A program made the translations under genes and the position numbers. Of a DNA stretch of 9,339 nt, positions 1 through 8,506 are shown piece by piece. The notes under the pieces were generated by a model that was not told the origin of the DNA, ran no database searches, and saw only the letters and a list, made by a program, of their open reading frames with translations. The stretch comes from DUZB01 sp964407525 (GTDB lineage: Bacteria; Desulfobacterota; DSM-4660; Desulfatiglandales; Desulfatiglandaceae). How positions within the stretch are numbered: position 1 is the first letter of the stretch; every line of letters begins with the position of its first letter. The stretch is from NCBI GenBank assembly GCA_964407525.1, contig CAYOWC010000197.1, positions 1 through 9,339 of the forward strand. The letters run 5' to 3'.

Positions 1-3000
1 ATCATTTCCCGTACTTCTTTTTCAATTTGCTCCAGCGTTCCCATTTCTTGTGAAGGAATATGGTAAATTCCCGTCTGTCCCTTTGAATCCATTCCTCGAA
101 GATAAAAGTAGAAAACCCCGCCAAAATGTTTTTCAGGATCAAACCGGTTCCCCAGCGCCTGCTTCAGCCAACGCAGAGTTGCTATGGCATACAGCCTGTA
201 CTGCAGATGGTATTGGGATTGCACCATACTCATTTCCATGGATTCCCGTTCGTACCCCGCTTCAAGGGTGTTGGATTTCCAGTCTGCTATGTAGAATTTT
301 CCTCCCCATTGAAAGATCAGATCCACAAAACCTCTTATGAAGCCGTCACCAATAGTGAAGCCCGGAATTTTTTCGTACCCGTAAAAGGGAACCGGAAAAG
401 GATAATAAAACTCCATTTCATGGCGTCTATCCTCTTTTCTAATCTGGGCAAGAGTGAAGGGTTTCCCTGCAGAAAGAATTGGCGCCGTGAGCGTATTGCA
501 GACTATTCCGCAGATGGCGCCCTTCCATACCGGGTCAATCCCGTAGAATGCCACCCTGCCTGAAATGAGATCCCGAGCAGAAGGATTTTCCAACAAAACA
601 GACGGGTTGACCAAAGTGTGAGCTCCTGTCTCTTGAAGAATCCGGTAATCCAGGAATTCGAGGATGTCGTGGAAAAGGAGTCCCATATGGGGTCCACCCG
701 GCAGCCCGGCAAGGGTACTTTCTGAGAATTGGCCTGTCTGGCTTTCCGGTGCAAAACCCTCGTCGTTTTCCCTTAAAATTGGGTTTGTAGCCTGAAAGGT
801 GGCAGACTCTTCCCGGCCCTCATGGGTTTTTCCCATTTTCCGGTGAAGGCTTGAAAAAGATTCCAGTCGTATTCGCCTGCTACGGTAGTTTCCTGTTGAA
901 GGAAACAGGGTTGACCTTTTCCTTACGGGGAAAGGAGCGTGAAGGGACTGTGTTTTCTCCATCAATTTTGCCTGAGCAACATCTGCGGGGTTATCTCCTT
1001 GTACCCACAGGGCAGTTTGCTCCCCTTTCTCCTCTTGAAAGGCGCTCAGGAGGGCAGGCGAAACAAGGGTACACACCGGTCCGAGCCAGGAAGCTTTCTT
1101 TTCAGACTGGTAAAACGGCAGGTAGAGTTTGATTTGCGCCCTGGTGGCAGCCACATAAAAAAGACGTTTGTTCTCATCCGTTTGTTCCCGCTCATGTTTT
1201 TTGTGACCACTGGATTTTGTCAGATCAACCATACGAACGATCTTCGAGGAAGTGTCGTTTTTTTCGATTTCGTGATAGGTGTGGTAAGTATCCAGATGAT
1301 CGGCTCGCTGAGTCAGCCCGCCTGCCACAAAAACAATTGGGAATTCAAGCCCTTTGCTCACATGCATGGTCATGATCTGCACCTTTTTGGATTCGGTTTC
1401 GATCTGGTGGATGCCCACATCCTCATGGACGTGAGAAGACTCTTTTCGCAGGATGTCTAATGCGGCGGAAAGTCCCCTGAAATCCAGGTTTTCCCTATAG
1501 GCACGGTCTTCAAGATATTCGAAAATCTGCCGGTAGTTGGTATGTTTTCTGTCCCATCCCGTCTTCCCCGTCTCACGAAAGAGCAGGCCGGAGTCTTCGA
1601 CCACGGATTGGAAAAGTCGGTTCCATTTTCCCCATTCGGCAAATCCGTTCCATTCGAAGAGCATCCGCTTTACAGGGTGAGAAGGAAGCATCTCCTCGTA
1701 GGCAAAGAGTTCCGAAAGTTGAAACCCGAAAAAAGGGGTGAGCAGCGCCTTTTTCACGGCGGAATCGTTCCCCGGATCCCGGATGGCATGAAACAGGAGG
1801 CTGATAAACATGGCTTCCGGGGAAACAAAAAGACCGGGTTTCTTATAGAACGTATAAGGAATTTCTCTGCTTGTCAGTTCCTCCTCTAAAAGCATGGCCT
1901 CGGACCGGGTTCGAACCAGGACGCAGATATCTCCAAATCCCAGGTGTCGTTCCCCGCCGTTTCTTTCTCTTGTTCTTATGGTGGAGGAAATCAGATGCTC
2001 AATTTCACGGGCAATAAATTGCGCTAATATCGTTTTGGCAGGTCTTGGAGACGTGGCGGCACTGAGATCCACGATGGTCAGGGAACTGCGACCGGAACCG
2101 TCCTCGGTAACCACCCTGGGGCTGAGATTTTCAGGTGGCGCATCCGTATTTTGGTAACCGATCTCAAATTCGTCTGCTTTTTCCTGTGGCCTGAACCAGA
2201 TATCCCTGCAGAACAAGGTATTGAAAGTTTGTATCATTTCAGGCTGGGATCGCCAGTTGGTGGTTAAGGAATAGAGTGCGGCTCTGCCTTCCGCCGCAAT
2301 CTTTTCCATCTCACTTCTGGCGCCCAGGTAGGCATATACGTCCGCGCCCCGAAAAGAGTAAATGGCCTGTTTTGGATCACCGATCAAAAACAGACGATTT
2401 GACTGACCAGTCTCGTAATCCTCTATGAAGAGTCGTTTGAATATGCGCCACTGAATCGGGTCTGTATCCTGGAACTCATCGATGAAAGCAACGTGGTATC
2501 GATTTCGGAGCTTTTCGATCAGAACCGTTGCGTTGTCGGCATACAAGGCCTTTTCCACAAGCGCTAACATGTCGTAATAACTGATCAGGCCCAGGTTGCG
2601 TTTTGTCAAGGCCACATCTTTCTGGAGCTGGTGAATAGCTTCTACGGTGAGGCTACATTCCAGATCGCGAAATTTTCTGCTGATTTTCTCTAATATCTCT
2701 TTGAGTTCATTTAGGCGAGGGCATACATCCAGATTAGGGCCACCCTTGTTCCATTTCGTGGGGATAAGGCAGTCGACCCCTTTTCTCCCGCTGGAAACCG
2801 TTTCTTGAATCCGCGTCATCAGTTTCAGGAGGGTGCCGATGTCCGAATTCTTTTCTTCTCCGTTGTGAAAGTGCGTTTCAAGGGGGATTACGATTTTATC
2901 AAGTATGCTGTTTTTTGCCCTTTTGTTGAAATTTAGTTGTTCGTATCCCTTTGAAAATGTCTCCTTCTTTTCAAGAAGGACTCCTGTTTTTCTTTCCAGC

Positions 3001-3629
3001 TCTTGAATATCACGTCGAATGTCCTGAAATCCCATGCCCTTCAGGTCGGGCAGAAGCTTGTCTCCGGCAGCCCCGTGGAAGAACCTTGCAAGATGGATTA
3101 CGGTCTCCAAGAATGCATCTTTTTTTCGGCTGAAACCCGAAATTTCCAACACCTCTTTCAGGTCTTTCCCGTATTTTTCCGGCCATGTGGTGCGCATCTG
3201 GTCTTTCAGCAGTCTTTCAAAAAGAGGTGCGTCCGGTATGACTTCACTCTGGAAGACCGTGCCGTTCTCAAATGCAAAATCCCTGAGAACGGTCTGGCAG
3301 AAACCGTGGATCGTATGAATAGGCGCCCGGTCAAAGACGTCCAATGCGTTCTGAAGTTTCCGGGATTTTATGGCATCCTTGTTTGGGGTGTCCAAGGAAT
3401 GTGCTATTTTTTCCCGAATACGAATCTTCAACTCAGACGTGGCTTTTTCCGTAAAGGTCACCAGGAGGATATTTTCCAGACTGATATCCGCCCTTTCTTC
3501 CAGGAGCCGCACCACCAAATTTTCTATTGTATAGGTTTTTCCCGTTCCGGCGGAAGCTTCAATCAGGGCATGTTTTTTCAGGTCGATCTGATCGCAATGT
3601 TGAACCGGTTTGTATGCGCAATTAGCCAT
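1..3629 (-). CDS. recB: RecB, exodeoxyribonuclease V beta subunit (3' end cut by window edge)
   Basis: RecB is the 3'-5' helicase and the only nuclease of the RecBCD complex, which resects double-strand breaks and loads RecA. Translating the minus strand from ATG 3629 gives 1209 codons without a stop. In order I see Walker A ASAGTGKT (residues 25-32), Walker B DEFQD (384-388), IGDPKQAIYSFRGAD, motif V TMHVSKGLEF (754-763) and motif VI RLFYVAATRA (822-831). A poorly conserved linker follows, then the C-terminal nuclease domain with H987, D1103, D1116 and K1118 (GFVDLIF...ADWKSN). The 13- and 2-residue spacing of D, D and K matches E. coli D1067/D1080/K1082. E. coli RecB is 1180 aa, and the GGVFYFYLRGM segment lies close to the family C-terminus, so only a few residues are missing. 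The start is the first ATG after an in-frame TGA three codons upstream. It lies 13 nt after recC, suggesting translational coupling. All catalytic residues checked are intact. Confidence 0.97.
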   Translation of the reverse strand, partial: MANCAYKPVQHCDQIDLKKHALIEASAGTGKTYTIENLVVRLLEERADISLENILLVTFTEKATSELKIRIREKIAHSLDTPNKDAIKSRKLQNALDVFDRAPIHTIHGFCQTVLRDFAFENGTVFQSEVIPDAPLFERLLKDQMRTTWPEKYGKDLKEVLEISGFSRKKDAFLETVIHLARFFHGAAGDKLLPDLKGMGFQDIRRDIQELERKTGVLLEKKETFSKGYEQLNFNKRAKNSILDKIVIPLETHFHNGEEKNSDIGTLLKLMTRIQETVSSGRKGVDCLIPTKWNKGGPNLDVCPRLNELKEILEKISRKFRDLECSLTVEAIHQLQKDVALTKRNLGLISYYDMLALVEKALYADNATVLIEKLRNRYHVAFIDEFQDTDPIQWRIFKRLFIEDYETGQSNRLFLIGDPKQAIYSFRGADVYAYLGARSEMEKIAAEGRAALYSLTTNWRSQPEMIQTFNTLFCRDIWFRPQEKADEFEIGYQNTDAPPENLSPRVVTEDGSGRSSLTIVDLSAATSPRPAKTILAQFIAREIEHLISSTIRTRERNGGERHLGFGDICVLVRTRSEAMLLEEELTSREIPYTFYKKPGLFVSPEAMFISLLFHAIRDPGNDSAVKKALLTPFFGFQLSELFAYEEMLPSHPVKRMLFEWNGFAEWGKWNRLFQSVVEDSGLLFRETGKTGWDRKHTNYRQIFEYLEDRAYRENLDFRGLSAALDILRKESSHVHEDVGIHQIETESKKVQIMTMHVSKGLEFPIVFVAGGLTQRADHLDTYHTYHEIEKNDTSSKIVRMVDLTKSSGHKKHEREQTDENKRLFYVAATRAQIKLYLPFYQSEKKASWLGPVCTLVSPALLSAFQEEKGEQTALWVQGDNPADVAQAKLMEKTQSLHAPFPVRKRSTLFPSTGNYRSRRIRLESFSSLHRKMGKTHEGREESATFQATNPILRENDEGFAPESQTGQFSESTLAGLPGGPHMGLLFHDILEFLDYRILQETGAHTLVNPSVLLENPSARDLISGRVAFYGIDPVWKGAICGIVCNTLTAPILSAGKPFTLAQIRKEDRRHEMEFYYPFPVPFYGYEKIPGFTIGDGFIRGFVDLIFQWGGKFYIADWKSNTLEAGYERESMEMSMVQSQYHLQYRLYAIATLRWLKQALGNRFDPEKHFGGVFYFYLRGMDSKGQTGIYHIPSQEMGTLEQIEKEVREM

Positions 3630-3642
3630 GAGCTGTCAGCGA

Positions 3643-6600
3643 TTAGCCTCCTGGTGTGTTTTCATCAAATGAAAAGAAAATACGGAATCGGTCTTTCACT
3701 TTTTTGTAGGCGTCGTGGGGGATGTGGGGGCTGGACAACTGAATCAGGAACTGTTCTTCTTCCCCATACGCCTCCAGAAGTTGCTCCCGAAAAAGGGCCT
3801 CATTGCTTTCATCCGTTTCATAGGGCGCCATGTGGGGTTTTATGGGACGGGTGGTGGCTTTTTCAAAGGGTAGCCACTCCACTTTTTCCTGATTGAGAAA
3901 TTCAGAAACAAGCCCCTTCAGGTAGATTTCCGCATCATCAGGGTTCAGATCGTATGTTCGAAGGATGATGCGATCTTTGTAGGCCACGTGAAAAGTTATG
4001 GTTGCGTTTCCCATGGTGTCCAAAATGTACTGCCGCTCGTCCTCGGCTGTGAGGCAAGTCATCCAGAACAGGAGGGGTTCAAGAATGTACCTGCCCGGTT
4101 CTTTTTTCTTTGGAGGTTTACTGGACCCGGTCACCACGAGGGCATGCCAGACCCCTTTTTTTTCTTTCCATACCCAGGGCAGTTTCCCGTGAAGTTCAAC
4201 TGCGGTTTCGACCTGTTCCCCGAGTTGGCTGGTCGTCTCCACAGTGAGTTTCGCCGCCTTGAAACGCAGTATGGGCAGCTGGTTGTCTGATGAATGTTCG
4301 TCCGCCGGTTCCCCGATTAAAAGCGCACGATAAATTTTCTTACAGTCACGCAACTCCTCGAAAACCGGGATCAGGGTTTCACCCCTTGCCAGGACTTCTT
4401 CGCTCAAGGCCTCCTGGTCCAGTTCGGCATAGGCGCCCTCAGGTGTTTCGCTGTTGCGTTGAAAGTTTTTATAGCGCTGGTCGCTGACGGTTTTCAGCGT
4501 CTCCCCTCGAGGGGGCACCCTGTTTTCAGGTGATACCTGCAGGTCCAGCCACTGGTTCAATGCCCCGGTTTTTATTTTGTAATCAACCGGAAATAAGGAA
4601 TAAAATGGTTCATCCTCTCGCAAAGCGATATCTTCGATAGTCTCCTCTTCGTCATAGATTCCCAGGTGTCGTCTCATAGCCTGGGATACCGGATTTTCCA
4701 GGAATTTTGTGAGATCTTTCAACGAAATTCTCTGGACGACTCTTTTGTCTTTCTCAGACCTTTGCGCCTTCATGCCAAAGTCGGGGAAAAAGTTTTGAAG
4801 GCGTGCCCTATCTTCTTTGGAAATCTCCCTGTCGACTTCCTCCCAAAGGCCCTGTTCCCGATAAAAGGTGATCCTGTCGGCAAGGGAGTAGGTCACCAGG
4901 ACATCGGAAAAAGCCTGGTCCGCATTTTCCATGAGATATTTTTCATTGCTGCCCTTGAGGGGGATATCAACGATGCAAAACCGAGAATTGTTGTCCAGGA
5001 TTTTCCGTTCGACAATAGTTTGCAACTGGTTCACTACCGAACAGGGTTGTATGGCACGATCTTTCTGGAGATCCCTTGAAAGGTAACTGATATAAAGCTT
5101 TTCTCTCACCGACAGGAGCATCTCAAGAAAAAGATAGCAGTTCTTTTCAGGGACACTGATATCCCCGATCTGCCTTTTCAAAAGCCTGAGATCCAGGGAG
5201 GATGCATCCACATTTCCTGGAAAGGACCCTTCTTCCATGCCCAGGACGTACACTATTTTGAAAGGGATGGGACGCATCGGTTGCAGGGCCGAAATGGTCA
5301 CCCCCTCTGTGAGGTAATCTCCGCGTCCCCCTGAGATGGAACCCAGGCTGGATTTGATGAACTCCCGCATGATCTCAAAATTCAGCTGTGCCCGGCCTTT
5401 CCCGGAGGCTCCCTCCTGGAGGTCGTCATAGGTCTTTATATCCAGAAACGCTTTTGTCAGAGCGTGTTGAACAGCGGCTTCCCCCTTGAAATCGGCGGGA
5501 ATTTCCAGCAAATCATCGCATATTCTCAGGAATACGGCATTCCAGTTCTCACCCGACCCGACCAAACCAGCCATCTCGGTCGCAGCATGGTGGAGTTTTT
5601 CGAGAATCAGGGAAAACTTTTCCATGAGCTTCACGTCTCCCGTATGGATGGTGAATGGCACAAGCCCATGAAAATGACGGGAACGTTCCCCTCCAACTTC
5701 ATTTGGCGTGGCAAGGATTCTTGACAGGCGCAGTCTTTGCAAGCCCTGTTCCCAGGTGTAATAGATGCTTTCCGGATACCCTCTCTTTTTCTTTGCCTTG
5801 GCGTCGAAACTGTGGAAAATGTTCAGGTCGTCGACCCAGCCGGCCCATATTTCTATTTCCGCCCCGTCTATCTGCCACTTTTCCATGAAACAGGGGTTTA
5901 CGATCAGATCAAATACTTCTTTTCTTGAAAAACGCCCGGAAGCCAGTGCAAGAAGAAGCAATATGCCTTTTGCATACACGCTATCCGTATCCGCACGCGA
6001 GTCCACAAGGTTATAGGAAAGGCTTCCCGTTCCGGAATTGAAAAAGGAGTCAATAACAGGTTTGTATTTGGTAATGTCCGACACAAGGATGGCAATGTCG
6101 GTCAGTTGAAGGTCTTTGTCCTTTTCCAGGTTGTAGAGGATGTTGTTGTATACGGTTTCCACTTCCCTGTAGATCCCGGGACAGGCGATAATTTGAAGCG
6201 ATCTGTCCTGTAATCGTTTGTCCTTACCGGTATCTTTTTCGGTGGAAAGCGTGAGAACGCTGTGTTGAAGTTTTTGGAGAACGGATTCCGGTGAACTTTC
6301 TTTTGTGAAGGCGGAATGAAAATCATAGTTCGTAAGTTCGCATAAAAGCCGAATATTCTCACGGCCGGGTTTGCCCCAAAGCGCCAGGAGATCGTTATCC
6401 TCCGGTTCCAGTATGGCCCCTTGCTCCCTTTCGACATCGGTAATCTCAAGCTTTCTACCATTTTTTCTTTCAATCCATCTTCTTTCCCTTGGAGTTTTGA
6501 TATCTTCCCAGAACTCCTGAGACGGGTTGAGAGCGTAGATGAAAATGTCATAATCCTGTTGCAGTTTTCCTATGACGTTCAGGTGGAAAATAGATACCTG

Positions 6601-7284
6601 CGACAGGCCAAAGATGTGCACGAATTTCCTGCGAGCGGAATCGTTTGTACGGCTGCGCGAAGGAGTAAGAATTTCGGTGGCATATTCCCCCAGAGAAAGA
6701 ACCCGCCTGCCGGTTTTACCCGTATATCCGTCGCGTATGGCTCGCAACCGCAGATAGAGCTTCTGTTGGCAGAGTTCCATTCCCTTGAAATGGGCGTTTC
6801 CATCCATCCAGTTCTGGATCATGTCAGACCGGTGAAATTCATATTCTTCAAATAAATGGACCATCCTTTCCGTGAGTTGCCACAACTTCACCCCGTAATC
6901 CGGCCCCCGTCGGCCGTCAGACCCCAGAAGATATCGAGTCAGAGGCAGGTAGGCCTTCTCGTGTGGATCTAAGGTCTGCAACCCATAGAGCAGCAATATT
7001 TGCCGGAAGGCGTGGTCCATCATTGCCGGTTTTTCGTCCCTTTTGTCCAACCCCGCGATCAGATTCCACAATCCCACGTCCAGATATTGGAAATCCATAT
7101 TCATGAGGACGGATTGTCTTTTTGCAAGGGTTAATTGCAGCCACTTCGACAGATTCTGATTGGGGACAATCGTCAAAGATTCTTCCAGGATATTTTCTTT
7201 TTCCCGGTTTTCCCGGGCCATAATGGCTGTAAATTTTTCCGCCAGTTCTTCCAGGCGGTTGCTGAAGTAAAGCGCAATGGTCAT
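3643..7284 (-). CDS. recC: RecC, exodeoxyribonuclease V gamma subunit
   Basis: RecC is the scaffold of RecBCD. It is a catalytically dead helicase/nuclease fold that splits the DNA duplex and scans the 3' strand for Chi. The 1213-residue product is about 90 residues longer than E. coli RecC (1122 aa). Recognisable family segments are the N-terminal YFSNRLEELAEKF (6-18) and VPNQNLSKWLQLTLAK (40-55), which match the E. coli SNRLDVL and VQSTGMAQWLQMTLSQ regions. LQPMRPIPFKIVYVLGMEEG (667-686) matches the E. coli PMRSIPFKVVCLLGMNDG region, and CYLFLEMLLSVREKLYISYL follows it. The ATG at 7284 has GGAG 7 nt upstream (7292-7295). The gene starts 17 nt after the DUF72 stop and ends 13 nt before recB, so the three genes probably share a transcript. 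The residues that set Chi specificity cannot be judged by eye. Confidence 0.95.
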   Translation of the reverse strand: MTIALYFSNRLEELAEKFTAIMARENREKENILEESLTIVPNQNLSKWLQLTLAKRQSVLMNMDFQYLDVGLWNLIAGLDKRDEKPAMMDHAFRQILLLYGLQTLDPHEKAYLPLTRYLLGSDGRRGPDYGVKLWQLTERMVHLFEEYEFHRSDMIQNWMDGNAHFKGMELCQQKLYLRLRAIRDGYTGKTGRRVLSLGEYATEILTPSRSRTNDSARRKFVHIFGLSQVSIFHLNVIGKLQQDYDIFIYALNPSQEFWEDIKTPRERRWIERKNGRKLEITDVEREQGAILEPEDNDLLALWGKPGRENIRLLCELTNYDFHSAFTKESSPESVLQKLQHSVLTLSTEKDTGKDKRLQDRSLQIIACPGIYREVETVYNNILYNLEKDKDLQLTDIAILVSDITKYKPVIDSFFNSGTGSLSYNLVDSRADTDSVYAKGILLLLALASGRFSRKEVFDLIVNPCFMEKWQIDGAEIEIWAGWVDDLNIFHSFDAKAKKKRGYPESIYYTWEQGLQRLRLSRILATPNEVGGERSRHFHGLVPFTIHTGDVKLMEKFSLILEKLHHAATEMAGLVGSGENWNAVFLRICDDLLEIPADFKGEAAVQHALTKAFLDIKTYDDLQEGASGKGRAQLNFEIMREFIKSSLGSISGGRGDYLTEGVTISALQPMRPIPFKIVYVLGMEEGSFPGNVDASSLDLRLLKRQIGDISVPEKNCYLFLEMLLSVREKLYISYLSRDLQKDRAIQPCSVVNQLQTIVERKILDNNSRFCIVDIPLKGSNEKYLMENADQAFSDVLVTYSLADRITFYREQGLWEEVDREISKEDRARLQNFFPDFGMKAQRSEKDKRVVQRISLKDLTKFLENPVSQAMRRHLGIYDEEETIEDIALREDEPFYSLFPVDYKIKTGALNQWLDLQVSPENRVPPRGETLKTVSDQRYKNFQRNSETPEGAYAELDQEALSEEVLARGETLIPVFEELRDCKKIYRALLIGEPADEHSSDNQLPILRFKAAKLTVETTSQLGEQVETAVELHGKLPWVWKEKKGVWHALVVTGSSKPPKKKEPGRYILEPLLFWMTCLTAEDERQYILDTMGNATITFHVAYKDRIILRTYDLNPDDAEIYLKGLVSEFLNQEKVEWLPFEKATTRPIKPHMAPYETDESNEALFREQLLEAYGEEEQFLIQLSSPHIPHDAYKKVKDRFRIFFSFDENTPGG
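3647..3651 (-). promoter_or_regulatory. distant Shine-Dalgarno-like GGAGG upstream of recB
   Basis: The minus strand reads GGAGG inside the last recC codons, 17 nt before the recB ATG at 3629. That is longer than the usual 5-9 nt. No better ribosome-binding site lies nearer, and an in-frame TGA excludes an earlier start. Reinitiation by ribosomes finishing recC is the likely way recB is translated (inference). Confidence 0.35.
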
Positions 7285-7291
7285 TGCATCT

Positions 7292-7295
7292 CTCC
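7292..7295 (-). promoter_or_regulatory. recC ribosome-binding site
   Basis: GGAG on the minus strand (within CGGAGA), 7 nt before ATG 7284. It sits in the 17-nt gap after the DUF72 stop and supports this recC start. Confidence 0.6.
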
Positions 7296-7301
7296 GTTCT
7301 T

Positions 7302-8321
7302 TTACGTGGCTGTTGAACCATGCCGTGTACGGAATTCCGTGGCTATCTGCTGTGCAATGCCTGGCGCATTACCCCCTGCGCGATTATTAATAATGACGGA
7401 AACAGGAACCTCTGATCCTATGGCGGCCTGTACGAGCATGACCGTATCTTTCACCATCTCCGGGCTCTGCATCCCTTCTACCACCTTATCGAATGGGTAG
7501 GCACGACCGTAGGCATCTTGATAGCGTACGCCCTTTGGCGTCATCAGGCGAATGATGCAGCGATTCTTATTGAAGAAACTTCCCTGAGAAAAAGAAAACT
7601 GTTTTGAAAGGGAAGGGAGCCATGTCCAGTGAGAAAAGACCTGTCCCACACCCTTGTCTTCAAACACACGAAGAACAGTCTCAGAAAGAAATGCCTCGGT
7701 ACGCAGTTCAACATGATAGCGGGCATCGGTGGGAATCGCTTCGAAAAAGTCCTGTAGCTGGTCCGCATACCTTTCGACTGGGGGCCGCTCATCCCTGCGC
7801 TGGTATTCTTGTTCAAAAACAATCCCCTGGAGCAGCGGACCCAGGAGATCTTTTGCAGGGTTGTAGAACTGCTTGATAAAGACGTGGGGATCCAGGTATT
7901 GTTCGTTCTCCACAAATCCCCCCTGTCTCCGTAGTTTTCTTGAAAAGACAGCCTGCGGCGCCTTCAGAATCAAGCGGTTTTCCGGATTCAGATAACGTTT
8001 GTAATCTTGGAGCAGGGTAAAAGTCTTTGTGGAGTTTCCTTCTCTATCAAGGAGGGTTCGATAAAACGTAAAATCCAGTTCCAAGGTGGAGAAATGGAGA
8101 AAATATTCCTCAACCGATTCTACGGGAAGGACTCTTTCTTTAAACGTCCTTTTTCCCAACCTTTTGGAACGTTGTTTCACGGACTTTTCGAAACGTTCCC
8201 GTGAATAGATCTGTCCCATCCATCCGGCATACCTGTCGCTCGCCGTCCCCATGGAAAAAAGGGGGTGAATGTTGCGGAATTGAAATGGCTCAATAGGGGA
8301 TGTTGTTCCATTATGTATCAT
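7302..8321 (-). CDS. DUF72 (YecE-like) family protein
   Basis: A 339-residue protein of the DUF72/YecE family, a TIM-barrel fold of unknown reaction. Family marks are GTASDRYAGW near the N-terminus (25-34), the FSTLELDFTFYR strand, the ILKAPQAV segment, LLGPLLQGIVF, VELR with E205 and R207, HWTWLPSL, and NNRAGGNAP near the C-terminus (312-320), which resembles the family's usual NNHYGGHAP. It is predicted to be cytoplasmic, with no signal peptide from this start. I chose ATG 8321 because TGAGGA lies 5 nt upstream. An in-frame ATG at 8432 would add a hydrophobic 37-residue leader whose DNA overlaps the rightward promoter and ends at the tandem repeat, so it is unlikely. ATG 8336 is a less well supported alternative. 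The gene heads the recC-recB block. A repair-related role is inferred from position only. Confidence 0.85.
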   Translation of the reverse strand: MIHNGTTSPIEPFQFRNIHPLFSMGTASDRYAGWMGQIYSRERFEKSVKQRSKRLGKRTFKERVLPVESVEEYFLHFSTLELDFTFYRTLLDREGNSTKTFTLLQDYKRYLNPENRLILKAPQAVFSRKLRRQGGFVENEQYLDPHVFIKQFYNPAKDLLGPLLQGIVFEQEYQRRDERPPVERYADQLQDFFEAIPTDARYHVELRTEAFLSETVLRVFEDKGVGQVFSHWTWLPSLSKQFSFSQGSFFNKNRCIIRLMTPKGVRYQDAYGRAYPFDKVVEGMQSPEMVKDTVMLVQAAIGSEVPVSVIINNRAGGNAPGIAQQIATEFRTRHGSTAT

Positions 8322-8326
8322 TAAAA

Positions 8327-8332
8327 TCCTCA
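8327..8332 (-). promoter_or_regulatory. ribosome-binding site deciding the DUF72 start
   Basis: TGAGGA on the minus strand, 5 nt before ATG 8321. The alternative in-frame ATGs at 8336 and 8432 lack a comparable site. Confidence 0.6.
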
Positions 8333-8364
8333 GCATTTTATCTGTGTCAAATTCCAGAAGTCTG

Positions 8365-8393
8365 TTGACTCCGGCGTTGTTTTTCAATAAAAT
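8365..8393 (+). promoter_or_regulatory. sigma70-type promoter for the selenoprotein peroxiredoxin
   Basis: TTGACT (8365-8370), an exact 17-bp spacer, then TAAAAT (8388-8393). Each hexamer has one mismatch to the sigma70 consensus. Transcription would start near 8400, giving a leader of roughly 105 nt before ATG 8507 that includes the 9-bp tandem repeat. I found no equally good promoter on the minus strand for the DUF72-recC-recB block. Confidence 0.6.
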
Positions 8394-8436
8394 CGCAAAT
8401 ATCCAGATGTTAAGGAAGATAGAGAAAAACAATTAC

Positions 8437-8472
8437 CACAAATAACACAAATAACACAAATCACACGAATGA
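8437..8472. repeat. four tandem 9-bp repeats in the peroxiredoxin leader
   Basis: The units are CACAAATAA (8437-8445), CACAAATAA (8446-8454), CACAAATCA (8455-8463) and CACGAATGA (8464-8472). The first two are identical and the others decay by one or two bases toward the gene. The array lies between the predicted promoter and the ribosome-binding site and would be transcribed as an A-rich, probably unstructured stretch. Because 9 is a multiple of 3, the complement reads as a repetitive V-I-C peptide in one frame, which is not a gene. The function is unknown. Confidence 0.85.
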
Positions 8473-8496
8473 AAAACTTAAAAGAGAACCTAAAAT

Positions 8497-8501
8497 GGAG
8501 G
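8497..8501 (+). promoter_or_regulatory. ribosome-binding site deciding the peroxiredoxin start
   Basis: A perfect GGAGG, 5 nt before ATG 8507. The upstream in-frame ATG at 8495 overlaps this motif and has no site of its own, so the protein should begin MAEEIKAGC. Confidence 0.75.
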
Positions 8502-8506
8502 CGTTT

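Noticed and set aside
3003..3896. Open frame of 297 codons on the plus strand across the recC-recB junction
   Set aside because: It lies entirely antisense to well-supported recB and recC, has no recognisable domain, and has no ribosome-binding site that stood out. It is a shadow frame.
8344..8349. TTGACA on the minus strand as a -35 box for the DUF72 operon
   Set aside because: The matching -10 position would overlap the DUF72 start codon and remove its ribosome-binding site.
8322..8432. N-terminal extension of the DUF72 protein starting at ATG 8432
   Set aside because: The hydrophobic leader is not part of the family, its DNA overlaps the rightward promoter, and ATG 8321 has a much better ribosome-binding site.
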